Below are positions 17,467 to 26,717 of a stretch of DNA of 64,000 nt, in pieces (position 1 is the first letter of the stretch; each line of letters starts with the position of its first letter). The position numbers and the translations under genes were made by a program. The stretch covers positions 248,001 through 312,000 of the forward strand of contig NZ_MZMU01000003.1 in assembly GCF_004123835.1 (NCBI RefSeq). Direction: 5' to 3'. This stretch comes from Rhizobium leguminosarum (GTDB lineage Bacteria; Pseudomonadota; Alphaproteobacteria; Rhizobiales; Rhizobiaceae). The notes under the pieces are model-generated. The model was not told where the DNA came from. It was given only the letters and a program-made list of their open reading frames with translations, and did not search any database.

Positions 17467-18102
17467 ATGGCTGAGAACAAGCGGACGGAAACGACGGGAG
17501 GCAGGCGGGAACGCAAGCGGCGGCAGACGCGCGAGCGCATCGAGCAGGCGGCGATGAGCCTCTTTCTGCAGCGCGGCTTCGAGGCCACGACGATCGAGGA
17601 CATCACCGAGGCGGCCGATGTTTCCAAGCGCAGTTTCTTCGATTATTTCCCCTCCAAGGAAGAAGTGGTTTTCGCCTGGCAGGATGCCTTCGCCGATCGC
17701 CTGATGGCGGCAATCGCCGCAAGGCCGGCGGACGAATCCTCCGTCACCGCGGTCGAGGCGGCGATCACCGCAACCGTCATCGCGGCCGTCGACGAGCCTG
17801 GTCTGGCGCTTGGGGACTTCATCCATCGCACGCCGGCGCTGAAGGCCCGCGACCAGCTGAAATACGCCAAACTCGAACAGAAGCTCGCCGAGGCGCTGCT
17901 TCTGCGCAAGGGAGGTGATCCGCTTGAGCGGCCCCGCATGCGCGTCCTTGCGGCAACCGTCATCGGTGCGCTGCGCGTCGGGGCTGAGCTCTGGCAGCAG
18001 CGCCCGCCAAGTGCTTCGCCGCAGGATTTCGCCCGGGAGATTTTCACCGACCTCTGGAAGATGCTGGCGGAATTCGGCGACGAGGCAAAGACCAGGCGTT
18101 GA
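17467..18102 (+). CDS. TetR/AcrR family regulator
   Basis: 211 residues. A basic N-terminus precedes the helix-turn-helix (RERIEQAAMSLFLQRGFEAT, then IEDITEAADVSKRSFFDYFP), typical of TetR repressors. The ligand domain is not assignable. It lies 18 bases after the PmtA-like gene and 300 bases before the aldo/keto reductase, either of which may be its target. Confidence 0.88.
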   Translation: MAENKRTETTGGRRERKRRQTRERIEQAAMSLFLQRGFEATTIEDITEAADVSKRSFFDYFPSKEEVVFAWQDAFADRLMAAIAARPADESSVTAVEAAITATVIAAVDEPGLALGDFIHRTPALKARDQLKYAKLEQKLAEALLLRKGGDPLERPRMRVLAATVIGALRVGAELWQQRPPSASPQDFAREIFTDLWKMLAEFGDEAKTRR

Positions 18103-18407
18103 CGCGGGGCCGCCTGCGCCTCCGTGTGCACTTCCGACGAGATCAGCTCGATGTCGATGTTTCCGCTCATCCCTGCCATCAGGCCCTGTTATCGGAACCG
18201 GGCCGTCCTATATCTGCAAGCGTCGCAGCGGCCGCATTCTGATGATCCCCGCGATAGGCGGATCATCACCATGCCGGGCATCGCTTGCGATCAGGGCAGA
18301 CATTCGCGCTCGAAGGCATCTCCGAGAGCCTCGGCATCCGTGCCGCGGCTGTTGGACCCGCCTCCGACCGCCCATTTCAATGATTGATTGATAAGAGAGG
18401 AAAGACC
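18103..18407. other. gap with no feature seen
   Basis: No convincing gene, hairpin or repeat; it should hold the promoter of the aldo/keto reductase gene. Confidence 0.5.
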
Positions 18408-19289
18408 ATGTCCAGTTACAACGCAGCCAAATCAGGCACCTTCAAGATCGGCGGCGATATCGAGATCAATCGTCTCGGTTTCGGCGCCATGCGCGTCACC
18501 GGCAAGGGCATCTGGGGCGAGCCTTCCGATCATGCCGAATCCATCCGCACGCTGAAGCGCCTGCCGGAACTCGGCGTCAACTTCATCGATACGGCCGATT
18601 CCTACGGCCCCGATGTCTCCGAATGGCTGATCAAGGAAGCCCTGCATCCCTATGGCGGCAAGTCTGTCATCGCCACCAAGGGCGGCCTGACCCGCCACGG
18701 TCCCGATATCTGGCTGCCCGTCGGCCGCCCGGAATATCTGATCCAGCAGGCGCATAAGAGCCTGCGCAATCTCGGCGTCGAGCAGATCGATCTCTGGCAG
18801 CTGCATCGGATCGATCAGAAGGTGCCGGCCAAGGAACAGTTCGATGCGATCAAATCGTTGCTCGATACCGGGCTCATCCGCCATGCGGGTCTGAGCGAAG
18901 TATCGGTTGCCGATATCGAGGCCGCCTCGAAGCATTTCAAGGTCGCGACCGTCCAGAACCGCTACAATCTCGTCGACCGCACCAGCGAGGACGTGCTCGA
19001 TTACTGCGCCAAGCACAATATCGGCTTCATCCCGTGGTATCCGCTGGCCGCCGGTGACCTCGCCAAGCCCGGCTCGCTGCTCGATACCATCGCCAAAAAG
19101 CACAATGCAGCACCCAGCCAGATCGCGCTCGCCTGGGTGCTGAAGCGCAGCCCGGTCATGCTGCCGATCCCCGGCACCTCCAAGGTCAAGCATCTCGAGG
19201 AAAACGTCGCCGCCGTCGACATCACCCTCTCGAACGAGGAATTCTCCGCCCTCGACGCCGAAGGCCGGAAGCTCTTCAAGGCTGCTTGA
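18408..19289 (+). CDS. aldo/keto reductase
   Basis: 293 residues, NADPH-dependent carbonyl reductase with a TIM barrel. The catalytic tetrad is complete: Asp and Tyr in [10 protein letters not shown], Lys in ATKGG, His in WQLHRID. The C-terminal cofactor stretch ([15 protein letters not shown]) is normal. The start at 18408 follows GAGAGGAAAGACC. The substrate is unknown. A TetR gene lies upstream in the same direction. Confidence 0.9.
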   Translation: MSSYNAAKSGTFKIGGDIEINRLGFGAMRVTGKGIWGEPSDHAESIRTLKRLPELGVNFIDTADSYGPDVSEWLIKEALHPYGGKSVIATKGGLTRHGPDIWLPVGRPEYLIQQAHKSLRNLGVEQIDLWQLHRIDQKVPAKEQFDAIKSLLDTGLIRHAGLSEVSVADIEAASKHFKVATVQNRYNLVDRTSEDVLDYCAKHNIGFIPWYPLAAGDLAKPGSLLDTIAKKHNAAPSQIALAWVLKRSPVMLPIPGTSKVKHLEENVAAVDITLSNEEFSALDAEGRKLFKAA

Positions 19290-19316
19290 CGAGGCGGGGA
19301 ATGAAAAGGTTGCGGC

Positions 19317-19370
19317 ATATCCTCTTCTCCCCTCGGGGAGAAGGTGCCGGCAGGCGGATGAGGGGCAAGC
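19317..19370. repeat. RIME-type element
   Basis: CTTCTCCCCTCGGGGAGAAG followed by GTGCCGGCAGGCGGATGAGG, 28 bases after the aldo/keto reductase gene. Confidence 0.8.
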
Positions 19371-19539
19371 CTATCGGCGATCCCCGAGGCCGCAATTTTC
19401 GGCATAATTTTGACCAGCTGGTCAAACCTGCTACAAAATGAGGCGGCGACCTGTTATTTTGAGGGCAAGCCTTGCGCCCAGTGCATTGCTGCATTGCGGT
19501 ATTTTCGCTATTCCGAATCAAAAGAATTGGCTATTACTA

Positions 19540-19660
19540 TCTTCGTAAGCAGCGCACTCCTCCTCCCAGCGCTCTTACATCGGACTGGCAACACTCCTCC
19601 TCCCAGTTGTCAGTCAGGATCAAGAGCCCGGCGCACCTCCTCCCGCGTCGGGCTTTTTTC
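19540..19660 (+). ncRNA. nfeR1: alpha-r14 / NfeR1-like small RNA with three anti-Shine-Dalgarno loops
   Basis: Three successive hairpins each expose a CU-rich loop: 19551-19573 (AGCGC...GCGCT, loop ACTCCTCCTCCCA), 19584-19615 (ACTGGCAAC...GTTGTCAGT, same loop) and 19624-19653 (AGCCCGGCGC...GCGTCGGGCT, loop ACCTCCTCCC), the last followed by TTTTTT as a terminator. This matches the alpha-r14 family described in Sinorhizobium (NfeR1), which base-pairs to ribosome binding sites of ABC transporter and other mRNAs. I cannot place the transcription start; the left boundary is approximate. Confidence 0.8.
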
Positions 19661-19838
19661 TTTCCCCCCAAGTCGAAATCGATCAATTGCCGATCCGGGC
19701 AACGCCGGTCCTGCGGTTTTCACGAGGGATTGCGCAAAACAAAAGGCTTCCACCTCCCGCGGTTTGACTCGGCAAGCCTCGTCGGACTATTTGAACGGGC
19801 GCCGCCTGTCCGGTGTGTGAACCGATTGGAGTTTGGTC

Positions 19839-21116
19839 ATGATCGGCAAAAGAGGCGGCTTGCCCGCGGCTCTGACAGGTCTTCTGATTGCAACGATGGC
19901 GCTCGCCGGCTGCGGCGGCAGGCCGGTCGGTGTCATGCAGGCGGCCGGCACCGCGGCCCCCGGCACGTCGAAGGTCGATCTGCTGGTCGCTACGACGCGC
20001 GCTGCCGATGACAATCCTGCCGTGCTTTTCTCCGGCGAACGCGGCACCGGGCTCGCCGTCAATGCCGTCGACGTCTCGATCCCGCCGGAAGCCAATCGCA
20101 AGGTCGGCCAGGTGCAATGGCCAAGCCGCCTGCCGGCCGATCCGTTGCGCAATTTCGTCACCGTTTCGGTCGATCCGCTGGAGGGCGAGCGGGCCGGCGA
20201 GACCTGGCTGAAGACCCATATGCCGAAGAGCCGCCGCGTGCTCGTCTTCGTGCACGGCTTCAACAACCGTTATGAGGATGCCGTCTACCGCTTCGCGCAG
20301 ATCGTCCACGATTCGCATGCCGACGTCGCCCCCGTCGTCTTCACCTGGCCGTCGCGCGGCAGCATCTTCGATTATAATTACGACAAGGAAAGCACCAACT
20401 ATTCCCGCGACGCGCTGGAGGAGCTGCTGACCCGCACCGCCGCCAATCCCGCTGTCAGCGACATCACCATCATGGCGCATTCGATGGGCACGTGGCTGAC
20501 GGTCGAAGCGCTCAGGCAGATGGCGATCCGCAACGGCCACGTCGCACCGAAGATCAACAATGTCATCCTTGCCTCGCCGGATCTCGATGTCGATGTCTTC
20601 GGCCGCCAGTTCGCAAGCCTCGGCAAGGAACGACCGCACTTCACCATCTTCGTCTCGCAGGACGATCGCGCTTTGGCGCTGTCGCGGCGCATCTCCGGCA
20701 ATGTCGACCGGCTCGGTCAGATTGATCCCTCCGCCGAACCTTACCGCAGCAAGCTCGAGGCGGCCGGCATCACCGTGCTCGACCTCACCAAGCTCAAGGG
20801 CGGCGACCGGCTGAACCACGGCAAGTTCGCCGAAAGCCCCGAGGTGGTGAAGCTGATCGGCGACCGGTTGATTGCCGGCCAGACGATCACCGATTCCAAT
20901 GTCGGTCTCGGCGAGGCCGTCGGCGCCGTGGCGATGGGCGCTGCCCAGACCGCCGGAAGTGCGGTCAGCGTTGCCGTCAGCACGCCGATTGCGATCTTCG
21001 ATCCGCGCACCCGGCGCAACTACGACGCCCAGCTGAAGCGCCTCGGCCAGTCGATGAACAACACCGTCGGCTCGGTCGGCGACAGCGTCGGTGCCGGCCT
21101 GCCGGAAAGCCAGTAA
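19839..21116 (+). CDS. DUF900 alpha/beta-hydrolase lipoprotein
   Basis: 425 residues. Lipoprotein signal peptide (LLIATMALAGC). The DUF900 hydrolase core spans residues 50-320: oxyanion region VLVFVHGFNNRYEDAVYRF, FTWPSRG, and nucleophile elbow ITIMAHSMGTWL with Ser in the GxSxG-like AHSMG. The C-terminus is an Ala/Gly/Val-rich tail. Likely an envelope-anchored esterase or lipase of unknown substrate. GGAG lies 11 bases before the ATG at 19839. Confidence 0.85.
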   Translation: MIGKRGGLPAALTGLLIATMALAGCGGRPVGVMQAAGTAAPGTSKVDLLVATTRAADDNPAVLFSGERGTGLAVNAVDVSIPPEANRKVGQVQWPSRLPADPLRNFVTVSVDPLEGERAGETWLKTHMPKSRRVLVFVHGFNNRYEDAVYRFAQIVHDSHADVAPVVFTWPSRGSIFDYNYDKESTNYSRDALEELLTRTAANPAVSDITIMAHSMGTWLTVEALRQMAIRNGHVAPKINNVILASPDLDVDVFGRQFASLGKERPHFTIFVSQDDRALALSRRISGNVDRLGQIDPSAEPYRSKLEAAGITVLDLTKLKGGDRLNHGKFAESPEVVKLIGDRLIAGQTITDSNVGLGEAVGAVAMGAAQTAGSAVSVAVSTPIAIFDPRTRRNYDAQLKRLGQSMNNTVGSVGDSVGAGLPESQ

Positions 21117-21298
21117 AAATTCCACAGAGCAATTCCAGCAAAAGTGCACAGCGGTTTTGCGTTTCGGAATTGCGAAAAACAAAGAGATAGGGAATTTCCG
21201 TGATTCGGAGAAAACGGAAATTCTCTAGGCATCGCATCTTGATGTGATATATCAGATTCATGACGGCAATTCTGTCTGCCGTGCGATGGGTTGATGGC

Positions 21299-22549
21299 AT
21301 GGCGGATGAGATGAAGAAGAGGGTGGCTGTCGTCGGCGCGGGCGTGATCGGCGCCTCGATCGCCTTCGAGCTGCAGCGGCGCGGCCTTGAGGTGACGCTG
21401 ATCGACAAGGGCGAGCCGGGCCGCGGCACCTCTTTCGGCAATATGGCAAGCATTGCGCTGGATTTTGCCGCCGGTTCCGGCCCTTCGACCTGGAAGAAAA
21501 TCCCCGGCTGGCTGCTCGATCCCGAAGGCCCGGTCTGGCTGCGTCCCTCCTATGCCGCCAGGATGCTGCCCTGGTTCCTGCGCTTCCTCGCCGCCGGCCG
21601 GCCCTCGCGTCTCCGAGAGATCGAGGATGCCGGCATGAGCCTGTCGAACCGCGCGCTCGGCGATTTCAGAGAGATGCTCGAGGCGATCGGCGCACCCGAC
21701 TTGATGACCGAGGAAGGATGTCTGGCGATCTACGAGACCGAGGCGGAATTTGCCGCCGATCGCGGCCATCTCGCCATGATGCAGCGCTACGGTCTCGACT
21801 TTGAAGTTTTGAGCAACGGCGCCATCCAATATTACGAACCTACCTTGTCACCGGCGATCGCCAAAGCCGTGCTGCTTCCCGACAACAAGTCGATCCGCGA
21901 TCCCTACAAGCTGGTGGTGAAACTCACCGATGCCGCAAAGGCTGCGGGCGCGACTTTCGTCTCCGGCGCGGTCAGGAATATCGAGCGCCGGGGCGATGGC
22001 ACCGCCGTCCTTCTCCTTGAGGATGGCAGGCGGATCGAGGCGGGGTCGGTCGTACTCGCCGCCGGCGTCCACACCCGCTTCCTTGCCGAAAAGCTCGGTG
22101 AGCCGATCCCGCTCGAAACCGAGCGCGGCTATCACACGCAGATCATGAAGCCCGGCATCGCGATGCGCTATTCGGTGATCTGGCCGCATCGCGCCTTCAT
22201 GGTGACGCCGACGGCGGGCGGCATCCGGGTCGGCGGCAATGTCGAGCTCGCCGGTCTCGATGCCGCGCCGGATTTCCGCCGTCCGCGGGTGCTGGTGCGC
22301 CATGCCCAGCGTGCGCTGCCGGGCCTGAAGGTCGAGGAGACGACGGAATGGATGGGTCATCGTCCGGCGCTGCCCGATACGATCCCGATCATTTCGCCGT
22401 CGTCGAAGATGCCGGGTGTTTTCTATGCGACCGGCCACGGCCATCTCGGCCTGACCTTTTCGGCAACGACAGCGCTGGTGATCGCCGATATGGTGACCGG
22501 GCTCAAACCATCCGTCGATATGACTCCGTTCCGCATAGACCGATATTAG
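21299..22549 (+). CDS. FAD-dependent D-amino acid dehydrogenase-type oxidoreductase
   Basis: 416 residues. FAD-binding Rossmann motif VAVVGAGVIGASIAFELQRR at the N-terminus, and the DadA-like C-terminal GHGHLGLTFSATTA. Proteins of this type oxidise D-amino acids (for example cis-4-hydroxy-D-proline) and pass electrons to the respiratory chain. Genes for an SDR and a proline-racemase family enzyme follow at 9 and 15 bases, so this is one operon, probably for hydroxyproline or D-proline breakdown. Starts at 21260 or 21311 are also possible. Confidence 0.85.
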   Translation: MADEMKKRVAVVGAGVIGASIAFELQRRGLEVTLIDKGEPGRGTSFGNMASIALDFAAGSGPSTWKKIPGWLLDPEGPVWLRPSYAARMLPWFLRFLAAGRPSRLREIEDAGMSLSNRALGDFREMLEAIGAPDLMTEEGCLAIYETEAEFAADRGHLAMMQRYGLDFEVLSNGAIQYYEPTLSPAIAKAVLLPDNKSIRDPYKLVVKLTDAAKAAGATFVSGAVRNIERRGDGTAVLLLEDGRRIEAGSVVLAAGVHTRFLAEKLGEPIPLETERGYHTQIMKPGIAMRYSVIWPHRAFMVTPTAGGIRVGGNVELAGLDAAPDFRRPRVLVRHAQRALPGLKVEETTEWMGHRPALPDTIPIISPSSKMPGVFYATGHGHLGLTFSATTALVIADMVTGLKPSVDMTPFRIDRY

Positions 22550-22558
22550 GAGGCCCCG

Positions 22559-23269
22559 ATGTCCGAAACCACCAAACCCGTTGCGCTGATCACCGGCGGC
22601 GGCCGCGGCATGGGCGAGGCGATCGCCCGCGAGCTTTCCGCGCAGGGCTATCAGTTGGCGTTGATGTCGCCGTCGGAAAGCTGTGAGAAGCTGGCTGCCG
22701 AACTTAGCGGCGTCGCCTCACGCGGCGTGGCCGAAAAGGCCGAGGATCTCAAGGCGATCTTCGACCTGACGATGAAGACCTATGGCCGCATCGACGCCGT
22801 GGTCAACCTGAGCGGCCATCCGCCGAAGGGCGACCTGCTCGATATTTCAGACGAGAACTGGACGCTCGGTTCCGACATGATGATCCTGTCGCTGGTGCGC
22901 ATGGCCCGCCTGGTGACGCCGGTCATGCTGAAACAGGGCAAGGGCGCCTTCGTCAACATCACCACCTTCGCCGCCTACGAGCCGACGCTGGTCTTCCCGG
23001 TTTCCTGCACCTACCGCGCCGCTGCCGGCGCTTTCACCAAGCTTTATTCCGATCGTTATGCGGCCGACAATATCCGCATGAACTGCATCCTGCCGGGTTA
23101 TATCGATAGCCTCAACCACAAGCCCGGGACCGCCGAGACGGTCCCGATGAAGCGCATCGGCCATGTGGAGGAGATCGCCAAGACCGCGGCCTTCCTGCTG
23201 TCCGATGGCGCGGGTTATATCACCGGCCAGAATATCCGCGTCGATGGCGGCGTCACCCGTCACGTCTGA
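22559..23269 (+). CDS. SDR-family protein lacking the catalytic Lys
   Basis: 236 residues. The NAD(P) site ALITGGGRGMGEAIARELSA and the C-terminal DGAGYITGQNIRVDGG are normal for short-chain dehydrogenases. The active site is altered: Tyr near residue 152 is kept but the YxxxK Lys is Ala (YRAAAGAF), the Ser position reads Thr (NITTF) and NNAG reads NLSG. It may have little or a different activity, or be structural. It sits between the oxidoreductase and racemase genes of the same operon. Confidence 0.82.
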   Translation: MSETTKPVALITGGGRGMGEAIARELSAQGYQLALMSPSESCEKLAAELSGVASRGVAEKAEDLKAIFDLTMKTYGRIDAVVNLSGHPPKGDLLDISDENWTLGSDMMILSLVRMARLVTPVMLKQGKGAFVNITTFAAYEPTLVFPVSCTYRAAAGAFTKLYSDRYAADNIRMNCILPGYIDSLNHKPGTAETVPMKRIGHVEEIAKTAAFLLSDGAGYITGQNIRVDGGVTRHV

Positions 23270-23284
23270 TCTGGAGTTTTCGAT

Positions 23285-24322
23285 ATGAGATGGAAGCGCA
23301 CCATCCAGCTGCTGGATGTCCACGCCGAAGGTGAGATCGGCCGCGTCGCGATCGGCGGCGTGCCGAAGATCCCGGGCGATACCATTGCCGCCCAGCTGCA
23401 CTGGCTGAACACCGATCCGAAGGGTGACGAGCTCCGCCGCTTCCTTTGCCTGGAACCTCGCGGCGCGCCCATCGGCTCGGTCAACCTGCTGCTGCCGGCA
23501 CGGCACCCGGAGGCGGACGCCGCCTTCATCATCCTGCAGCCCGACCAGGCGCATGCGAGTTCCGGCTCGAACTCGATCTGCGTCACCACGGCGCTGCTCG
23601 AATCCGGCATTGTCGAGATGAAAGAACCGGAGACGATCGTCACCCTCGAAACCGCCGCCGGCCTCGTCAAGGCGACGGCGACCTGCCGCGACGGGCGCTG
23701 CGAGAAGGTCAAGCTGACCATGGTGCCCTCCTTCGTGCATGAACTCGATGTCGGGATCGACACGCCGCATTGGGGAAGGATCAAGGCCGATATCTGTTAT
23801 GGCGGCATCTTCTATGCGCTGGTCGATGTCGGCCAGATCGGTCTGACGATCGAGAAGGCCAATGCCGCCGGCCTCGTCCAGGCCGGCATGATCCTCAAGG
23901 AGCTGATCAACCGCGACATCAAGGTCGTCCATCCCGAGATCCCGGCGATCTCGGGCGTCGCCTATGTCATGTTCCGCGATACCGAAGCCGACGGCACGGT
24001 GCGCACCTGCACCACCATGTGGCCGGGCCGAGCCGACCGCTCGCCCTGCGGCACCGGCAACTCCGCCAATCTCGCCACGCTTTATGCCCGCGGCAAGGCC
24101 AAGGTCGGCGACACCTTCACCTCGAAATCGATCATCGGCTCCGAATTCGAGGTCGGGCTGCAGGCGGTGACCGAGGTGGCCGGCCGCCCTGCGGTCATCC
24201 CCACCATCACCGGCCGCGGCTTCACCTTCGGCCTGACCCAGGTGGCGCTCGACCCTTTCGATCCGCATCCGGGTGGTTTTGCGCTGACAGATGTCTGGGG
24301 GCCGGCCGCCGGCGAGATTTGA
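23285..24322 (+). CDS. proline racemase family enzyme with a Ser-Cys pair
   Basis: 345 residues. The fold is that of proline racemase / 4-hydroxyproline epimerase / trans-3-hydroxyproline dehydratase. The first catalytic position reads SSGSNSICVTT (Ser replacing Cys) and the second is DRSPCGTGNSA with Cys kept. Ser-Cys members are reported as hydroxyproline epimerases or dehydratases rather than classical racemases. With the upstream D-amino acid dehydrogenase this suggests hydroxyproline use. The last 162 bases are duplicated at 28327-28488. Confidence 0.85.
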   Translation: MRWKRTIQLLDVHAEGEIGRVAIGGVPKIPGDTIAAQLHWLNTDPKGDELRRFLCLEPRGAPIGSVNLLLPARHPEADAAFIILQPDQAHASSGSNSICVTTALLESGIVEMKEPETIVTLETAAGLVKATATCRDGRCEKVKLTMVPSFVHELDVGIDTPHWGRIKADICYGGIFYALVDVGQIGLTIEKANAAGLVQAGMILKELINRDIKVVHPEIPAISGVAYVMFRDTEADGTVRTCTTMWPGRADRSPCGTGNSANLATLYARGKAKVGDTFTSKSIIGSEFEVGLQAVTEVAGRPAVIPTITGRGFTFGLTQVALDPFDPHPGGFALTDVWGPAAGEI

Positions 24323-24817
24323 CTGCGAGGAGCATGTTGCCGGAAGTGTGAAGCGGTTTCCCGACGGTTGGCGCCTATGGCTGCCCCTCACCCTTCCTCC
24401 GATCCCGCGGAGAAGAGGGAGCCAGGTCGCGGCATCCTCTAACGCGCCTCATCCTGAGGTGCGATCCGCAGGATCGCCTCGAAGGACACGTCGCAACGCC
24501 GCTCCTTGCATAGATCCGACGCCGGAATGCCCGCCTCGTCCTTCGAGGCCCCTGCGGGGCACCTCAGGATGAGGCTCTCTTGAATGCCGGTGCTCCAGCG
24601 ACCGTCACCGCTTCACGGGCCGTGCCCGCGGAAAAGAAGCCTGCCCAGACGAGCGCCTCGTTGTTGTCGCGATAGTGGCGCAGCGCCTCGGCATAGAGCG
24701 CCTCCTTCATGCTCTTTCAGGCGGGCAGTTGGGTGCTGCAACCCATCGTGACGGAACCATCTCCTGTCGCCGCGGTTTGATAGGCATCTTCAAGCTCTCT
24801 GTCCTACGGAGCATGCG
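24323..24817. repeat. gap: degenerate RIME, 145-bp palindromic repeat and TetR fragment
   Basis: Bases 24379-24440 are a degenerate RIME-like stretch. 24447-24590 is a dispersed palindrome starting CCTCATCCTGAGGTGC, with the arm ACCTCAGGATGAGG near its right end, closely matching 28613-28757 and related to 47466-47614. 24605-24708 is a TetR gene fragment. No intact gene. Confidence 0.8.
24605..24708 (-). pseudogene. fragment of the TetR gene at 28842-29492
   Basis: 104 bases nearly identical (four differences) to 29207-29310, encoding the region EALYAEALRHYRDNNEALVW plus GFFSAGTAREAV. The join to the repeat on its left shares GCGAC with the source sequence, suggesting a deletion at short homology. 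Similarity stops abruptly at 24708. Confidence 0.85.
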
Positions 24818-25387
24818 ATGGCTATATTTTCCGCCAGTGATCGAGACGCGGCCGCCTATCCGATACAATCGCTCTTTGTCCCGTTTCCCTTCGTCTGCTT
24901 CACGCTCGCACTAGCGACCGACATTGCCTTCTGGCAGAGCGGCAACGTGATGTGGCAGAACTTCTCCGCACGGCTGCTGTTTGCCAGACTAGTGTTCGGC
25001 GCGCTTGCGATCCTGGCCGGATTGGTGGATCTGATGCGTCCCCGCACCCGCCCGATCCGACCTCCCTTCCTGTCTTCCCTCCTCTACCTGACCATACTGG
25101 CGCTCGCCCTTGCCAACAGCCTTGTACATGCCGGCGACGGGTGGGCGGCTGTGGTTCCCTACGGACTGGCGCTTTCGGCTGTCATCTTTCTATTGTGCTG
25201 GTGGCCGCAGCCGTTTCCGCCCGCAAATATGCCGGACTGGCCAGCATCGGAACGGAAAGGGCGGGTTCGACTGCTCAACCGGCGGCCTGGGCAGACGAAC
25301 GACCGGCGGCCCAGAAACCCCTTGCCGGACAACCGGACAAGTCCCAACCTGCGCAAATGCAAAATCGCCCCTGCAGCCGGTCCGTAA
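24818..25387 (+). CDS. DUF2231-type membrane protein
   Basis: 189 residues. The N-terminal 125 match the DUF2231 pattern (YPIQSLFVPFPFVCFTLALA, TDIAFWQSGNVMWQNFSARL, then FGALAILAGLVDLM), with four hydrophobic segments. The hydrophilic C-terminal 55 residues are Pro/Arg-rich and unlike the family, so a frameshift near 25230 is possible. Function unknown. First gene of the inserted block 24709-28171. Confidence 0.7.
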   Translation: MAIFSASDRDAAAYPIQSLFVPFPFVCFTLALATDIAFWQSGNVMWQNFSARLLFARLVFGALAILAGLVDLMRPRTRPIRPPFLSSLLYLTILALALANSLVHAGDGWAAVVPYGLALSAVIFLLCWWPQPFPPANMPDWPASERKGRVRLLNRRPGQTNDRRPRNPLPDNRTSPNLRKCKIAPAAGP

Positions 25388-25473
25388 ATATTTCATGGTG
25401 CCAAAACCGAGAGAGGAATGACATCTGGTAGACCTCACGCCGGTGGCGGTGGTGCCCAGCGAAAAAGGCAGAC

Positions 25474-26541
25474 ATGTCTATCCAACGTACGAGCTTTTAT
25501 GTCATGTTAGCGCTGGTGACGATCGCGTTCATCTGGCTGCTTATCCCCTATTATGCTGCTGTCTTTTGGGCAGTGATCCTCGCGATCATCTTCTTTCCAG
25601 TGCACATGCGACTGGCGCGTTTGCTGGGAGGCCGCCGAGGCATCGCTGCCCTGCTGACGGTGCTGATGTGCATCGGTCTCGTCATCGTGCCGGCATTGAT
25701 TATCCTTGGCTCTCTTATCCAGGAAGGAACCAGCCTCTACCAACGGATAAGCAACAACGAAATCGACCTCAATGACTATCTGGTCCGGATTCAGAATGCG
25801 TTGCCCGGCTTCGTCGACAACTGGCTGAACTCATTGAAGCTTGGCGGCTTTGCGGAACTTCGCGCTAACATCTCCTCAGGCGCAGTACAGGCAAGCCGGT
25901 CGGTCGCCGGCAGCCTGCTGAGTTTTGGCCAAAACACGCTGCAATTCTTCATCAGCTTCGGGATCATGCTTTATCTGCTTTTCTTCCTCTTCCGGGATGG
26001 CGCTGACCTCGGCCGCGCGATCCGAGATGCAATCCCGCTAAACGACGACTATACCCGGCAGTTTCGCGACAAGTTTTCCGCTGTCGTTCGGGCCACCGTC
26101 AAGGGAAATATCATCATTGCGATTCTTCAGGGCACGATCGGTGGCGTGACATTCTGGGCTCTGGGAGTCGAGGCCGCCCTGTTGTGGGGCGTCACCATGA
26201 CGTTCCTGTCGATGCTGCCTGCAATTGGAGCAGCACTCGTCTGGGTTCCGGTCGCCATCTGGCTAGTCCTCATGGGTGCCTGGTTGAAAGCAGCGATCCT
26301 GGTTCTCGTCGGCGTATTTGTCATAGGGCTAATCGACAACCTGCTGCGTCCGCCACTGGTGGGCCAGGGGACGCGGCTGCCCGACTACGTGGTGCTGATC
26401 TCGACGGTCGGCGGCATCTCGCTGTTCGGCATCAATGGTTTTGTCATTGGCCCGCTGATTGCCGCCTTGTTTATCGCTGCATGGTCGCTTTTCGCCGACC
26501 AACAGAACGCAGAGAGATCGAAGAGCGAAGATATTGAATAG
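25474..26541 (+). CDS. AI-2E family transporter (PerM-like)
   Basis: 355 residues. About eight membrane helices: paired helices at the N-terminus (FYVMLALVTIAFIWLLIPYY), a soluble helical stretch at 80-140, and the conserved C-terminal set with DNLLRPPLVGQG and GINGFVIGPLIAALF. Relatives are proposed to export AI-2 or act as antiporters; the substrate here is not known. Downstream of the DUF2231 gene by 86 bases. Confidence 0.88.
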   Translation: MSIQRTSFYVMLALVTIAFIWLLIPYYAAVFWAVILAIIFFPVHMRLARLLGGRRGIAALLTVLMCIGLVIVPALIILGSLIQEGTSLYQRISNNEIDLNDYLVRIQNALPGFVDNWLNSLKLGGFAELRANISSGAVQASRSVAGSLLSFGQNTLQFFISFGIMLYLLFFLFRDGADLGRAIRDAIPLNDDYTRQFRDKFSAVVRATVKGNIIIAILQGTIGGVTFWALGVEAALLWGVTMTFLSMLPAIGAALVWVPVAIWLVLMGAWLKAAILVLVGVFVIGLIDNLLRPPLVGQGTRLPDYVVLISTVGGISLFGINGFVIGPLIAALFIAAWSLFADQQNAERSKSEDIE

Positions 26542-26717
26542 AATTTTTTATAGGCTTCCCGGCACTTAGCCAATGGAGGGGAGTCTGGCCTCCTTGATAT
26601 CGCAACTCACCCCTCTACCCTAAACAGGCATAGTTTTGGTCACCAATGGTGCTATCGAGTGTGCCTGAAGGGATGCAGATGATGCGATCACCCATCAATG
26701 GCACTTAGAGAGCGGCG

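Noticed and set aside
19551-19660. A protein-coding reading of the CTCCTCC-rich stretch
   Set aside because: Three clean hairpins and a terminator with T run indicate an RNA gene; the open frames across it have no protein-like pattern.
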